Positions 51,137 to 60,397 of a stretch of DNA of 63,858 nt are shown piece after piece. This stretch comes from Bacteroides sp. CAG:927. GTDB taxonomy: Bacteria; Bacteroidota; Bacteroidia; Bacteroidales; Muribaculaceae. Under the pieces are notes generated by a model. That model was not told where the DNA came from and ran no database searches. It saw nothing but the letters and a program-made list of their open reading frames with translations. Position numbers and translations under genes: made by a program. Numbering within the stretch: position 1 is the stretch's first letter; each line of letters begins with the position of its first letter. The DNA lies in the NCBI GenBank assembly GCA_000431155.1, contig HF985646.1, positions 75,253 through 139,110 of the forward strand. The letters are read 5' to 3'.

Positions 51137-51990
51137 TTACAGATAGTTTTGAAACAGTTGTAATACTGAGGGAAATCGGAAGGAGAGAATTTTCTGGCAA
51201 ACCAAAAATCAGGGTGCTGCATGAGCGTGAAATCATGGTCGGTGAACGGCATCAGAGAGCCATTGCGCCAAGGGATATAGCGTTTGCAACCATGAAATTC
51301 ATCAGTGACAGAACATATATTGTGACGGAACGGAGAATTCCAGCAGAGAGTCTGCACCACCATTTCATCAGGGCAATATGTGCCTTGAAAATAGTGACGA
51401 ATCTGCTGCTCATTACCCAAGAGGTATTTAGCAAAATCGGAAGTAATGGACCACCATTGCGACCCTTTTTTCACTGTCAAGGGGTAGCGGGTATATTTAA
51501 CAAGCGACTGAATACGGGCTACGAGTGCGCGAGTGATTTTTTTGATAGCAGAACCGCTCTTAAAACTGCGAGAGAAGAGAAAGCGGTGCTGACTGCGCCA
51601 TGAAAGCTCATGGTCAGTGACATTTTGTGCATAGCCGATGAAGAGAGTGTTAGGGTTAGCCTTGCAATATTCATGAATGAAGTCCTGAGACTTAACCGGG
51701 AGATCAACACCGGAGAGGAGATGAAAATGAGAGTATTGACCGAGCCGGACAGCAGCGCGAATCAGGGCAAACTCAATTTCAACGAGAGAGAAATCACCCC
51801 AACGACCGTCAATACGATTTGCAATATAATGGATTTTAGAGAAGTGGGGCTTATAGGAAGCGTAATCAAATCCGGCCTTGGCATCGATGTGGATAAAGAT
51901 GTCGTTTCGCTTGTCGTCCAAAGCTTTGAGCAGAGCATCAAGCAATTGCGGCTCATTGTGGGCCATAACTAGATAAGCGTGGCGCGTCAT
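51133..51990 (-). CDS. core-2/I-branching beta-1,6-N-acetylglucosaminyltransferase-like (GT14) enzyme
   Basis: A 285-aa GT14-type protein. It starts MTRHAYLVMAHNEPQLLDAL, with IFIHIDAKAGFDYASY, SGVDLPVKSQDFIHEY (about 100) and CPDEMVVQTLCWNSPF (about 210, conserved acidic DE). The ending has LMPFTDHDFTLM and WFARKFSPSDF. The family is known from animal mucin-type O-glycan branching; bacterial members add GlcNAc or xylose-like branches. The ATG at 51990 avoids overlap with the upstream gene. Confidence 0.88.
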   Translation of the reverse strand: MTRHAYLVMAHNEPQLLDALLKALDDKRNDIFIHIDAKAGFDYASYKPHFSKIHYIANRIDGRWGDFSLVEIEFALIRAAVRLGQYSHFHLLSGVDLPVKSQDFIHEYCKANPNTLFIGYAQNVTDHELSWRSQHRFLFSRSFKSGSAIKKITRALVARIQSLVKYTRYPLTVKKGSQWWSITSDFAKYLLGNEQQIRHYFQGTYCPDEMVVQTLCWNSPFRHNICSVTDEFHGCKRYIPWRNGSLMPFTDHDFTLMQHPDFWFARKFSPSDFPQYYNCFKTICK

Positions 51991-51994
51991 ATGA

Positions 51995-53011
51995 TTATCT
52001 ACCAATTAATCGGCGAACAGCAAAAAGAGTACCAAGCATTATGTCACCAATAACAAAAGGCATAAACACACCCGTCATCAAAAGTTTATTGAAGATGCCT
52101 TTCGCTGCTTTTCTATACTTATAGCCAGCATCAGTTACATGACGGCGATAGGAATTTATGATTTCAAAACGCTCTTTGCGACTAAGATTATTGTATAAGT
52201 AAGTGTTTCGCACCACTGTGTCACTGAAATAGGCATGGTAGGAGAATAATATATATTCCAAATAACCAGTGTCTCTAATTGGCTGCAAAGTGCTAACGAG
52301 GTTGCCGAATAATGATAAGCGCCGAGCAATATATTCTTTAGTAGCGTCCGAAGCCATCTTATGAGTGAGAGAAGATGGATTCTCGATATAATTATAGGAG
52401 CGATTGTCAATGTTGCGGTAAGAACGACAGTGCAATAAATACGACCATACAAATATATGATCTTCGCCTACATCAGATTGATGCGTCAGGAATCGCAACG
52501 AATAGTTGTCTATTATATCTTTATGAAACAACTTATTACATGAAGATCCACATGCCAACGGATCCAATGCTCCATAATATTCCAAGACCGCTTCACGGCC
52601 ATATCCATAGGATTCTCTATCAGAATACACATTGATTTCATTTGCCCAATTCTGAACGAAACTTGTAGAAACTATATCCTCTTGCGCATAATCCATCAAC
52701 GCCTCAATATGAGTGGGCGATATAGTGTCATCGGAATCAACAAAAAGCACGCAATCACCTACAGTCTCATCAAGTCCTTTATTACGAGCAGATGCCGCGC
52801 CGGAGTTAGGCTGGTCAAAAACTTTAATGCGCTTATCACACTTTGCAAGAGAATGACATAATGCCAAACTATTATCAACGGAACCGTCATCAACCAAAAG
52901 AATTTCAAGATTGCGGTATGATTGACTGCAAATACTATTCACACAGTTTTTGAGATGCTTTTCAGCATTGAAAACCGGGACAACAACAGATACTAACGGT
53001 TGATTTTCCAT
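51995..53011 (-). CDS. GT2 family glycosyltransferase
   Basis: A 338-aa GT-A enzyme. ATG at 53011 (the longer frame needs a TTG). MENQPLVSVVVPVFNAEKHL, LLVDDGSVDNSLALC (about 36), GAASARNKGLDETVGD and FVDSDDTISPTHIEAL (DxD site, about 92). A C-terminal helical region (about 250-338) is not recognised. It overlaps the upstream GT14 gene by 19 bp. Confidence 0.91.
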   Translation of the reverse strand: MENQPLVSVVVPVFNAEKHLKNCVNSICSQSYRNLEILLVDDGSVDNSLALCHSLAKCDKRIKVFDQPNSGAASARNKGLDETVGDCVLFVDSDDTISPTHIEALMDYAQEDIVSTSFVQNWANEINVYSDRESYGYGREAVLEYYGALDPLACGSSCNKLFHKDIIDNYSLRFLTHQSDVGEDHIFVWSYLLHCRSYRNIDNRSYNYIENPSSLTHKMASDATKEYIARRLSLFGNLVSTLQPIRDTGYLEYILFSYHAYFSDTVVRNTYLYNNLSRKERFEIINSYRRHVTDAGYKYRKAAKGIFNKLLMTGVFMPFVIGDIMLGTLFAVRRLIGR

Positions 53012-53838
53012 TGACAACCAATCTGATTAATAAGAGACAACTGAGAGTCGTCGAATTTGCGAGCAAACAGACATTCGGAAGAGATGATTTCGGAATAATC
53101 CTGTTGCTGCAAGAATACGGGCGATGCAGCTTTGAATTTTTGAAACAGCAACTTAGTGTTACTTTCAAAATCAACTTTGTTTTCTCCAAAAATAACTGGA
53201 ATAAAGAGTTCATCAGCGCACAAGGTGAATCGGAACGATTTCAACATTTCACCTTTATAAGAGAGAATCAAATCAATATCCTTAGCATTAATTGAAACCC
53301 AATTTGAATACTTACCTGAAAATAAGGATTTGTTTCTAAGCCTTGCATGCCCCTGCAATTTCAGGGCAGCACGCCATAAGAAACCACACAGTTTACCCCA
53401 TATAAGATTAGTGCTCTGACTGTGGTAATGACAGAGATGGTATCGGCAAATCTTGTCGTTTATTTCTGATTCCCTCCAAGGAAGCGGAGATAAAACAGAT
53501 TTTGGAGCTACCGAGTCAAAATAGGAGAACAAATTATCCAAAGAGACAAGAGGGTAATGCGTTCCGGATATTATATGATAATAATCATACCTTGCAACAG
53601 AATGAGCTTTCTCCAACAAGAGATACTCAGCCTTGACTTGCTCCAAGTCACCCCACCGCACATCGCAAGGATTGTCTATAATATACAGATTGCTTGAATG
53701 CACGGATGGAGCGATAAAACCTACCGCCTTTTTGTCAATGTGCAAATAAATGTCATTACGCACATCATCCAATGCACCGACAAGAGCCTGCAACACATGG
53801 AAATTGTTATGAGCAAGAATCAGAAATGCGTGTTTCAT
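52993..53838 (-). CDS. core-2/I-branching (GT14-like) glycosyltransferase, second copy
   Basis: A 281-aa GT14-type enzyme, a paralogue of the gene at 51133-51990. It starts MKHAFLILAHNNFHVLQALV, with IYLHIDKKAVGF, ISGTHYPLVSLDNLF (about 92) and the conserved CADELFIPVIFGENKV (about 210) and CLFARKFDDSQLSL at the end. Its ATG overlaps the upstream GT2 stop (ATGA). Having two GT14 genes in one cluster points to a branched repeat unit. Confidence 0.88.
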   Translation of the reverse strand: MKHAFLILAHNNFHVLQALVGALDDVRNDIYLHIDKKAVGFIAPSVHSSNLYIIDNPCDVRWGDLEQVKAEYLLLEKAHSVARYDYYHIISGTHYPLVSLDNLFSYFDSVAPKSVLSPLPWRESEINDKICRYHLCHYHSQSTNLIWGKLCGFLWRAALKLQGHARLRNKSLFSGKYSNWVSINAKDIDLILSYKGEMLKSFRFTLCADELFIPVIFGENKVDFESNTKLLFQKFKAASPVFLQQQDYSEIISSECLFARKFDDSQLSLINQIGCQWKINR

Positions 53839-54638
53839 TTATAACTACAAAACAATCCATGAACAGAAGCCTGAAGAATTTTATACAACTTGCGGCACTT
53901 ATTTTTTTCGCCCAATAAGATTCCCCGCAGATTGTACATATATGTGTAAGCCAAACATTTATAGCTCACAGCCTTAGGCCCATATTGCCTATGCTCCCAA
54001 ATCATATTGCGAAATATAAAATAATAGATTTGAGGAGAATAGTTGGAAGTGGTAAAGCCAAACAAAGTTTTTGTAGGGTTGCCGAGGTTATGCTTCAATG
54101 AAAAATCAGAGAACTGCATGATTTTATAACCGTTTGCCCTGACCTTATAACAAAACTCACTGTCAACCCAGTATATGCGGTATTTGGTATTAAACCCGCC
54201 GATTTTTTGAGCAACGGCAACATTGACCAACGAACCGGAAGTAATTACAAAATCGACATTGGACATTGAAGTGTCGCCACTACCGTTATGGTTAATAACA
54301 GGTGCATAGATGGCGATGCTGTTATCGCGATTAAGCTCCACACATTTTTTGAATGCCGCAAAATCAGACCAAGTGCTATCCTGATCCATAGTAAGCAGAA
54401 AATCACAGTCATGTGAAGAGCACCACTGCAAGGCCCGATTCAAGGGGTAAGCAATGAATCGGTTTTCTCCATCGCCCAATAAAATAACTTTATCAGATAG
54501 AGAAGCAAGCGGTGAATAATCGGCAACAGAATTTCTCCATACCAATACGTATTCCACAGAATCAATCACAGCAGCCACATTATTGAGAAGCTGCTCTATA
54601 TCGGGATGGTATGCTACAAAGAGTGCCGCAATTTTCAT
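53835..54638 (-). CDS. GT2 family glycosyltransferase (rhamnosyltransferase-like)
   Basis: A 267-aa GT-A enzyme. N-terminal MKIAALFVAYHPDIEQL, the DxD-like LLTMDQDSTWSDF (about 87), and GGFNTKYRIYWVDSEFCYKV (about 162), matching WbbL/RfbN-like rhamnosyltransferases that start with AxFVxYxPD. The TITLKHNLG-like FSLKHNLGNP motif is present. The final enzyme specificity is inferred from resemblance only. It lies 17 bp downstream of the next GT2 gene. Confidence 0.87.
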   Translation of the reverse strand: MKIAALFVAYHPDIEQLLNNVAAVIDSVEYVLVWRNSVADYSPLASLSDKVILLGDGENRFIAYPLNRALQWCSSHDCDFLLTMDQDSTWSDFAAFKKCVELNRDNSIAIYAPVINHNGSGDTSMSNVDFVITSGSLVNVAVAQKIGGFNTKYRIYWVDSEFCYKVRANGYKIMQFSDFSLKHNLGNPTKTLFGFTTSNYSPQIYYFIFRNMIWEHRQYGPKAVSYKCLAYTYMYNLRGILLGEKNKCRKLYKILQASVHGLFCSYK

Positions 54639-54655
54639 GTCCTATAATAACGGAT

Positions 54656-55627
54656 TTATGACCGGAACATTTTACGGGTGTAATAGTATGCTACAAGAAT
54701 GATAAAGTTTGCCCAATCAAAATGATTAGACAGAATAAGATGTTTCAGGCGCGGATTCATTGGGTGATACTGCTTATTATCATACAATAATTCTTTAATA
54801 TACTGAAGATAATGACGCCAATTATTTCTGTCTTCTTTTACCATCTTAACGATATGAGCATCGGACAAAAATCCTAACGGAGCCTGATAAAAGCGGTATT
54901 CTTGAATGCCTTCAAAATAGTTATGCTTACTATTAAGAATCTTGTTAAGATAAATAATACTGTCATTGGACATGCTGTATTTTTTATCAAAATCAGGAAC
55001 AAAATAATAATAGCCTATATCAGAAATCGCTTTTACTCTACGCGCAAATCGCATATAATCAAGCACAAAGACCTCATCTTCTCTGAGTTTTAATTTCGTA
55101 TCAAACCTGATTTGGTATTTTTTGATGATATCTGACCTAAATGCCTTAACAACTGTATATCCTACAATATTATCTTGATAAAGTTTTATCAAAGCATTGC
55201 GATTATCCAACTCAAAATCACAAGCAAGTTTATGTGTAGTCCGAGAATCGTCCAAAAATTTGTCTGTTTCAAATCCTTGAATCAAAAGATCGTAATTGTC
55301 ATAAAAACATTTGACAAAATTCTGAAGCCAGTTAGGATAAACAAAATCATCGGCATCACAAAAAGTAATCCAAGGAGCAGAAGCATGCTCCATGCCAATG
55401 TTACGAGCGGCAGAAGCTCCTGCATTTGATTGACTAACAAACCTTATGCGGGAATCCTTAGCAATATACTCTTTGCAGATGCCAGCAGAAGAATCAGTGC
55501 TGCCATCATTGACAAGAATCAATTCAAAATCGGTGAATGACTGGGACAAAATGGAATCAACGCAACGGCGAAGATACTTCTCCACATTGTACACCGGCAC
55601 TATTACCGAGAATAGGGGAACGCTCAT
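54656..55627 (-). CDS. GT2 family glycosyltransferase
   Basis: A 323-aa GT-A enzyme from the ATG at 55627 (MSVPLFSVIVPVYNVEKYLR truncated). FELILVNDGSTDSSAGIC (about 40), SNAGASAARNIGMEHA and FCDADDFVYPNWLQNF (DxD site, about 95), KLREDEVFVLDYMRFARR (about 185). AT-rich relative to the right-hand EPS genes. Its start lies 71 bp inside the end of the upstream acyltransferase gene, an unusually long overlap for this operon. Confidence 0.9.
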   Translation of the reverse strand: MSVPLFSVIVPVYNVEKYLRRCVDSILSQSFTDFELILVNDGSTDSSAGICKEYIAKDSRIRFVSQSNAGASAARNIGMEHASAPWITFCDADDFVYPNWLQNFVKCFYDNYDLLIQGFETDKFLDDSRTTHKLACDFELDNRNALIKLYQDNIVGYTVVKAFRSDIIKKYQIRFDTKLKLREDEVFVLDYMRFARRVKAISDIGYYYFVPDFDKKYSMSNDSIIYLNKILNSKHNYFEGIQEYRFYQAPLGFLSDAHIVKMVKEDRNNWRHYLQYIKELLYDNKQYHPMNPRLKHLILSNHFDWANFIILVAYYYTRKMFRS

Positions 55628-56630
55628 TAATACGAGAGGTGATAAAATGCCACAAACAACGTCGCGGCTGATCAAACAGCACAGCCAAAACGAATACAGC
55701 GAGGATGAACAAAGCTATATAAACCACGCAGAAGATGCCGTGGGATGAGGCGTAGATGCGTGCAACGGTGGCGCAATAAACAGGGACAAAAAGCCATGAA
55801 CTGCAATGCAACAAGTAAACGGCGAAGCATGAACCGGAGATATAATTGATGACTTTATTTGTGCCAAGATCAAGACGCGAGAACAGAATGGTGATGCTCA
55901 TGGCACCGATAATAATGAGAGGGTTGGCATAGTTCATGCATATGCCGGTAGCAAAATCGGTCCGGAAATATACATCGGCTGAAAATACAGCAGCATTTGC
56001 CAGAACTGAACCGATGAAAATACCCACGAGATGAGGTGTAGGGATGTTATGGCGATAGATGCGCATGTAACGCGCGAGCAGATAGAGACCAATGAATGAG
56101 AATGTGGAGTAACCGGCTTGTATAAACTCCGCCGCACCGCGAAAAGAGAAGATAGTCTGAAAGATGAAGAATGCGATGAGCACTGTTTCCATCTGCTTGC
56201 GCGATGCGCGGTCAACAAATGCATTGAGCACGGGTGCGAGAATCATCAAAGCGAGGTAGGCTTTGACAAACCATACGCCTTTGTCAAGATAGAAAATACC
56301 AAGAATGCCTCCTGGGGACAAAGACACGATGCCACAAAGCAACATCACTGCATATATTCCAGCCGAGAAATAGAGGCATTGCCAAAGATAGTTGCAACAG
56401 CCACGCACCGAAAGGCGAATGGAGAACCATCCGGAGATGACAACGAATATATCAACGCAAAGTATGGACAGAAACTCCACGAGCACCCGGAAAGTAAACT
56501 GACCGGGAGAGGCGAGCATTAAATCATGTGAAGGAATACCGAGAGAGAAAAAATCGGCATGCACCATAAGCACAAGCAACATAGAGATAATTCGCAACAA
56601 TTCAATATTTGACTGACGGAGCTTTTTCAT
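55557..56630 (-). CDS. acyltransferase family 3 membrane protein, second copy
   Basis: A 357-aa inner-membrane protein of the Acyltransferase_3 family. N-terminal SNIELLRIISMLLVLMVHAD (Arg and conserved His, about 8-24), then a pattern of about ten helices with LCVDIFVVISGWFS (about 60). It ends with a hydrophilic tail (INERSPILGNSAGVQCGEVS) which overlaps the next gene by 71 bp. Its stop lies inside the downstream GT2. Likely O-acetylates a sugar of the polymer or a lipid-linked precursor. Confidence 0.86.
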   Translation of the reverse strand: MKKLRQSNIELLRIISMLLVLMVHADFFSLGIPSHDLMLASPGQFTFRVLVEFLSILCVDIFVVISGWFSIRLSVRGCCNYLWQCLYFSAGIYAVMLLCGIVSLSPGGILGIFYLDKGVWFVKAYLALMILAPVLNAFVDRASRKQMETVLIAFFIFQTIFSFRGAAEFIQAGYSTFSFIGLYLLARYMRIYRHNIPTPHLVGIFIGSVLANAAVFSADVYFRTDFATGICMNYANPLIIIGAMSITILFSRLDLGTNKVINYISGSCFAVYLLHCSSWLFVPVYCATVARIYASSHGIFCVVYIALFILAVFVLAVLFDQPRRCLWHFITSRINERSPILGNSAGVQCGEVSSPLR

Positions 56631-57724
56631 TAAGAGAGAGCTTTTTTCAGGAAATCCAACGAGTTGGCACGCTTGCCAGCAAGAGCGGACTCCTTGTACT
56701 TGAGTTCGGAATCAGTTAAGTATGTGCAGGGGGATGCGCAATAATCAAGAGAAAGGTTGGAGAGGAGTGTGGCTACACGGCTATCATTCATACCATTAAG
56801 TGCATAGAACGGTTTGGATAAGAGTATGGAAAATGCCACGGCATGGAATGAGCTACAGACCACGAAGCGCGAAAATTTAATTAGATTTAGGAACTCAATG
56901 GGGCCGACGGCGGTGTAGAACCGGAAATAGGGGCGGTAGTGCCATTGGCGATAGAAGTTAGCGGAACTGCAAACCACCTTCATACCTTTTTTTTGTGCGA
57001 CGACTTCGGCTTGCGCATAAAGCAACTGATGCTCCCGAGGAGTATATGCAAAAATATAATCACCTGAGATGATTGGGGTGTCACCGGCCAAACGGCTCCA
57101 GTGAGAAGCAGGGAGGAGCAGAGTGGGGTCAAGGACAGTGGGGGGCGTGGTACCATCGGCCAAAATACGCGATACGATGGAAGCCGTGCGCTGCTCGCGG
57201 ACTGCGATAGCATCATAGCGGCGAAGATGCGCAGCCAGCTGGGGGTAAAGGTGCGGCTCAACTTCTATTTCGGGGATAGGACCCATGCTCGGGGCATAGG
57301 CCACCCGACGGGCATCGTTGCAGAAATCAAGGAAAAAAGCCGATTCGTGATCCGAACAGTAAGTGTTCCAAATCTGATCGCTACCGGAGATTACGATGTC
57401 AAAATCAAGTGAAGCATGGCGCAACTGCTCGGATGAGGAGTATTCGGCGCGGGTGAGGAGAAGATGGGTGCGGAGGAATTTCTCAAACAGACGGTGTTTT
57501 CGCCAGTCGTTGAGGGCAACTGCGGGATAGGCAAGGGCCTTGAGTTTAGAGCGAAGTCCGGGGTAAAGAAAGAATGGTGAGTAGATTTTTTTTTGCCGAG
57601 GGGTGCGGAGATTGATTATGCGGCAGTCGTGGCCGAGGGATGTCACCACCTGCTGCAATGCGTAAGCCTGTAGCATTGAGCCGTAGTTGTGGGAAGCGTG
57701 GAAAGTGATAATGCCAACTTTCAT
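56630..57724 (-). CDS. polysaccharide pyruvyl transferase family protein
   Basis: A 364-aa protein. It starts MKVGIITFHASHNYGSMLQA, with VISGSDQIWN (about 115), YAPSMGPIPEI, DAIAVREQRTASIVSRI (about 190), LDPTLLLPASHW and SRFVVCSSFHAVAFSILLSKPF (about 300, the SS-FH motif). This pattern fits enzymes that transfer pyruvate from phosphoenolpyruvate to sugars as ketals (CsaB/WcaK-like). It is paired with an FrhB-like protein upstream, as in many Bacteroidetes EPS loci. The ATG at 57724 overlaps the flippase stop (ATGA). Confidence 0.9.
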   Translation of the reverse strand: MKVGIITFHASHNYGSMLQAYALQQVVTSLGHDCRIINLRTPRQKKIYSPFFLYPGLRSKLKALAYPAVALNDWRKHRLFEKFLRTHLLLTRAEYSSSEQLRHASLDFDIVISGSDQIWNTYCSDHESAFFLDFCNDARRVAYAPSMGPIPEIEVEPHLYPQLAAHLRRYDAIAVREQRTASIVSRILADGTTPPTVLDPTLLLPASHWSRLAGDTPIISGDYIFAYTPREHQLLYAQAEVVAQKKGMKVVCSSANFYRQWHYRPYFRFYTAVGPIEFLNLIKFSRFVVCSSFHAVAFSILLSKPFYALNGMNDSRVATLLSNLSLDYCASPCTYLTDSELKYKESALAGKRANSLDFLKKALS

Positions 57725-59262
57725 GAACGTGATGGGATGAGGCGCACGATGCGCGGCTTGATGAGTGAGAAGACGAAGGTACGCTCGGAAGCGGTGAGGC
57801 CGACGGTGAAAACGGCAGCAGTTACCGCGATAACCGACATGAATGTGCAAGCCACGACACGAAGCCACCCGGAGGGGAGCACAAAGTGGACGCCAAGGGT
57901 GAGGAGGACGGAGATGGCGACGACCATGAGGATGGGGAGGATGACCTGACGCAGATAAGCGGAGAGGGAGAGACCAATCATGTTACGGCAAAAGAGGAGA
58001 CGGGCGGCGTTGCCCAATATCATGAAGAGGACGGAGAGCAGGAGCGGGGTGACAATGGGGAGTCCGAGCTTGAGAAGAATATAGGCGACGGGGATGTTGA
58101 GGATGAGTACGGAGCTGACCACAATCTGATACCACTTGATGCGACCGGTGGCCATGAGGGATGTGATCATGGGACCTGCGAGGGTGTCAACGAGTGATTC
58201 ACAAATGATGATGCATGTGAAGAGAGGTGCGAATGGCGGAACTTCAACGAGCCAAACATTGAGTATGAAATCGGCCTCAAAGATGACAGGGAGGGCGACG
58301 ACAAACATGAGGTAGAAAGAGATTTTGGAGCTTTTGCAGAGGAGGCTGCAAGTGGCCTGCCGGTCGTTGGCGGCGTAGGTTTTGGTGAGCTGGGGATTGA
58401 CAGCAGACTGGAAGCCGCCGAAAAGGTTGCGGACAGCGGCGGAGACCTGAAAGGCTATGCCCTGAGCGGCATTGACTACGGGGCCGCCGAAGATGTTGAG
58501 CAGCACATTGGTGCCTTGTCCCTTGAGGGTCCATGCGACGGTGCCGAACATGTTCCACCCGGTGAACCCGAGCATGGAACGGAAGAGGGAAGGATTCCAA
58601 CCATGGCGGACGATGCGGCAGTGGGAGAAGTGGCGGATGCAGTAGATGCGGTAGATTATGGCCACCACGAGCTGAAGCGCGAAGAAGGCAAAGCCCCAGA
58701 GGGCGAGGCGGTCGTAGGGGTAAAGGAGGAGGGCGAGGACGATGGCAAGACGCACAAATGTTTCTCCCAGACCAACATAGGCGTAGATGTGCATGTGCTC
58801 ATGGGAGATGATGGATGCGTTGTAGGGGGTCTGCAATATGCCGAGAAGACAACTGAGGATGGATGCCTGATAGATCCAGTTGGCGGCGACCAGGCGGGGG
58901 GCGGGGATGGTAAGGTGGGTGTTGACGAACCAAAGACCGACAGTTTCAGCGGCGACAAGGACAATGAGAGCGAGGAGAATATGGATATAGACGGCCATGT
59001 TGAATACCTTGCTGTAGTCGCCTTGGTCGCCTTTGCCAAGCTCGTAGGTGAGGTAGCGCTGGGTGGCGACGGACATGGAGCCGTTGATAATGGCCATAAG
59101 GGATATTACGCCTCCGACCACGTTCATGATGCCAAAGTCCTCAACGCCAAGGGCCTCAAGGATCTTGCGAGAGGTGTACAGGCTGACCACCATCGACACG
59201 AAAGTGCGGATGTAGAGGTAGATGGTGTTGCGGGCTATGCGCTTGCTATCGGTGTTGGCCAT
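57721..59262 (-). CDS. Wzx-like polysaccharide flippase (MOP superfamily)
   Basis: A 513-aa membrane protein with about 14 hydrophobic helices. N-terminal KRIARNTIYLYIRTFVSMVV then SLYTSRKILEALGVEDFGIM, a strong match to Bacteroidetes O-unit flippases (polysaccharide biosynthesis protein). The ATG at 59262 is used; a longer frame continues into the upstream gene. It moves lipid-linked repeat units across the inner membrane. It overlaps the FrhB-like gene by 17 bp. Confidence 0.93.
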   Translation of the reverse strand: MANTDSKRIARNTIYLYIRTFVSMVVSLYTSRKILEALGVEDFGIMNVVGGVISLMAIINGSMSVATQRYLTYELGKGDQGDYSKVFNMAVYIHILLALIVLVAAETVGLWFVNTHLTIPAPRLVAANWIYQASILSCLLGILQTPYNASIISHEHMHIYAYVGLGETFVRLAIVLALLLYPYDRLALWGFAFFALQLVVAIIYRIYCIRHFSHCRIVRHGWNPSLFRSMLGFTGWNMFGTVAWTLKGQGTNVLLNIFGGPVVNAAQGIAFQVSAAVRNLFGGFQSAVNPQLTKTYAANDRQATCSLLCKSSKISFYLMFVVALPVIFEADFILNVWLVEVPPFAPLFTCIIICESLVDTLAGPMITSLMATGRIKWYQIVVSSVLILNIPVAYILLKLGLPIVTPLLLSVLFMILGNAARLLFCRNMIGLSLSAYLRQVILPILMVVAISVLLTLGVHFVLPSGWLRVVACTFMSVIAVTAAVFTVGLTASERTFVFSLIKPRIVRLIPSRS

Positions 59263-60397
59263 TAAGAATTTTTTTGAGGGGGGAGAGGGCACGGCGGACG
59301 CGCTTGTCAAGGTAAACCAGATTGACGGCGAGGCCAAACGGGAGTGCGGGGTAAAGGGCACGGAAAAGTTGGCCCCGGCGGGTGAAGGGCATGGGGTGAC
59401 GCAACTGCGTGTTGCCATTTACGGCCTCTTTTACAGGGGCTTGCGCGAGATGCATGGATTGGGAGAGATGAGCGACTATCTGTTGGCCTTTGGGGGTTAC
59501 GGGCATTATGAGTGAGATGCCGTCGCGGTGGGTTTCAGAGAACTTTTTGGCGGATTGAAGGCCCCAAAAATCGCCGACGGTGATGTCGCTGACGCGCTCG
59601 GGACGAGCGTAGGCGCAATTGTAGCAGCTCGGACGATAGGAGATGCCATCAAAGAATGCGCGATAGTAGGGGTCGCGGAACGGCTGGGCGAACACGTCGG
59701 AGCTAAAGATTTCGCGGCCACGGGAGCTGAGAGTGAGGATAAAGGAGTTGCCTTGACGGAAAGAGATTTTATCAACAGGCTGACCGTGGGCGACGGAGCG
59801 GACATCGGCCTCAAGCATCTGCGGCGAGGGGGTGCCGTGGCAGATTATATCAACGAGGAGGAGGTTGGTGCGGGATGGTTTGGGGATGAATTTTTTGACG
59901 GCTGCGACTTGGCACGGGGTGCCGAAGAAGGCTACCAGCAGGCCGGCGGCGAGGTCGGAGCGGATGCTTCGGCAACAGCCCTGAATGGTGCTCTGCACGT
60001 ATTTGGAGCCTTGCAAGAGGGGCAGTTGCGCGAGGTCGTTGACGCGTATGTGCTTTATTTCCAAGCCGGAGGCCGCGCAGCCATAGACTGCCCCACCCTG
60101 CTCAATGATTTGGCGGGCAATTTCGTAGGCGGCTCCTCCGGAAGAGCTTGTGCGGTAGATGCGGGGGTCGGAGGCGCAGGCGGCATAGGCGCCGAGTGGC
60201 TCGGAAAGATTGTCGGAGGGGGATATGAAGGGACAAACTCTCTCGCATGCCCCGCACTCGGTGCACAGGGAGGCATCGACCGAGGGGTAGAGGAAGCCGT
60301 ATTTGTCACGCTTCATGGTGATGCAATGGCGAGGGCATATTTCGGCACAGGCATTGCAACCGCAGCAATCTTTTGGGGCGTTTTTGGCTATGGACAT
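59246..60397 (-). CDS. FrhB-like 4Fe-4S protein (coenzyme F420 hydrogenase beta-subunit family)
   Basis: A 383-aa protein. N-terminal ferredoxin domain with two 4Fe-4S motifs: CCGCNACAEICPRHC (about 10-24) and CTECGACERVCP (about 43-54). The rest is the FrhB N- and C-terminal domains (TSSSGGAAYEIARQII, FFGTPCQVAAVKKF, VDIICHGTPSPQML, CYNCAYARPERVSDITVGDF). Such proteins accompany pyruvyltransferases in EPS loci and probably act as flavin-dependent oxidoreductases of a sugar or PEP-linked step. The ATG at 60397 overlaps the HAD gene stop by one base (TGATG). Confidence 0.9.
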   Translation of the reverse strand: MSIAKNAPKDCCGCNACAEICPRHCITMKRDKYGFLYPSVDASLCTECGACERVCPFISPSDNLSEPLGAYAACASDPRIYRTSSSGGAAYEIARQIIEQGGAVYGCAASGLEIKHIRVNDLAQLPLLQGSKYVQSTIQGCCRSIRSDLAAGLLVAFFGTPCQVAAVKKFIPKPSRTNLLLVDIICHGTPSPQMLEADVRSVAHGQPVDKISFRQGNSFILTLSSRGREIFSSDVFAQPFRDPYYRAFFDGISYRPSCYNCAYARPERVSDITVGDFWGLQSAKKFSETHRDGISLIMPVTPKGQQIVAHLSQSMHLAQAPVKEAVNGNTQLRHPMPFTRRGQLFRALYPALPFGLAVNLVYLDKRVRRALSPLKKILNGQHR

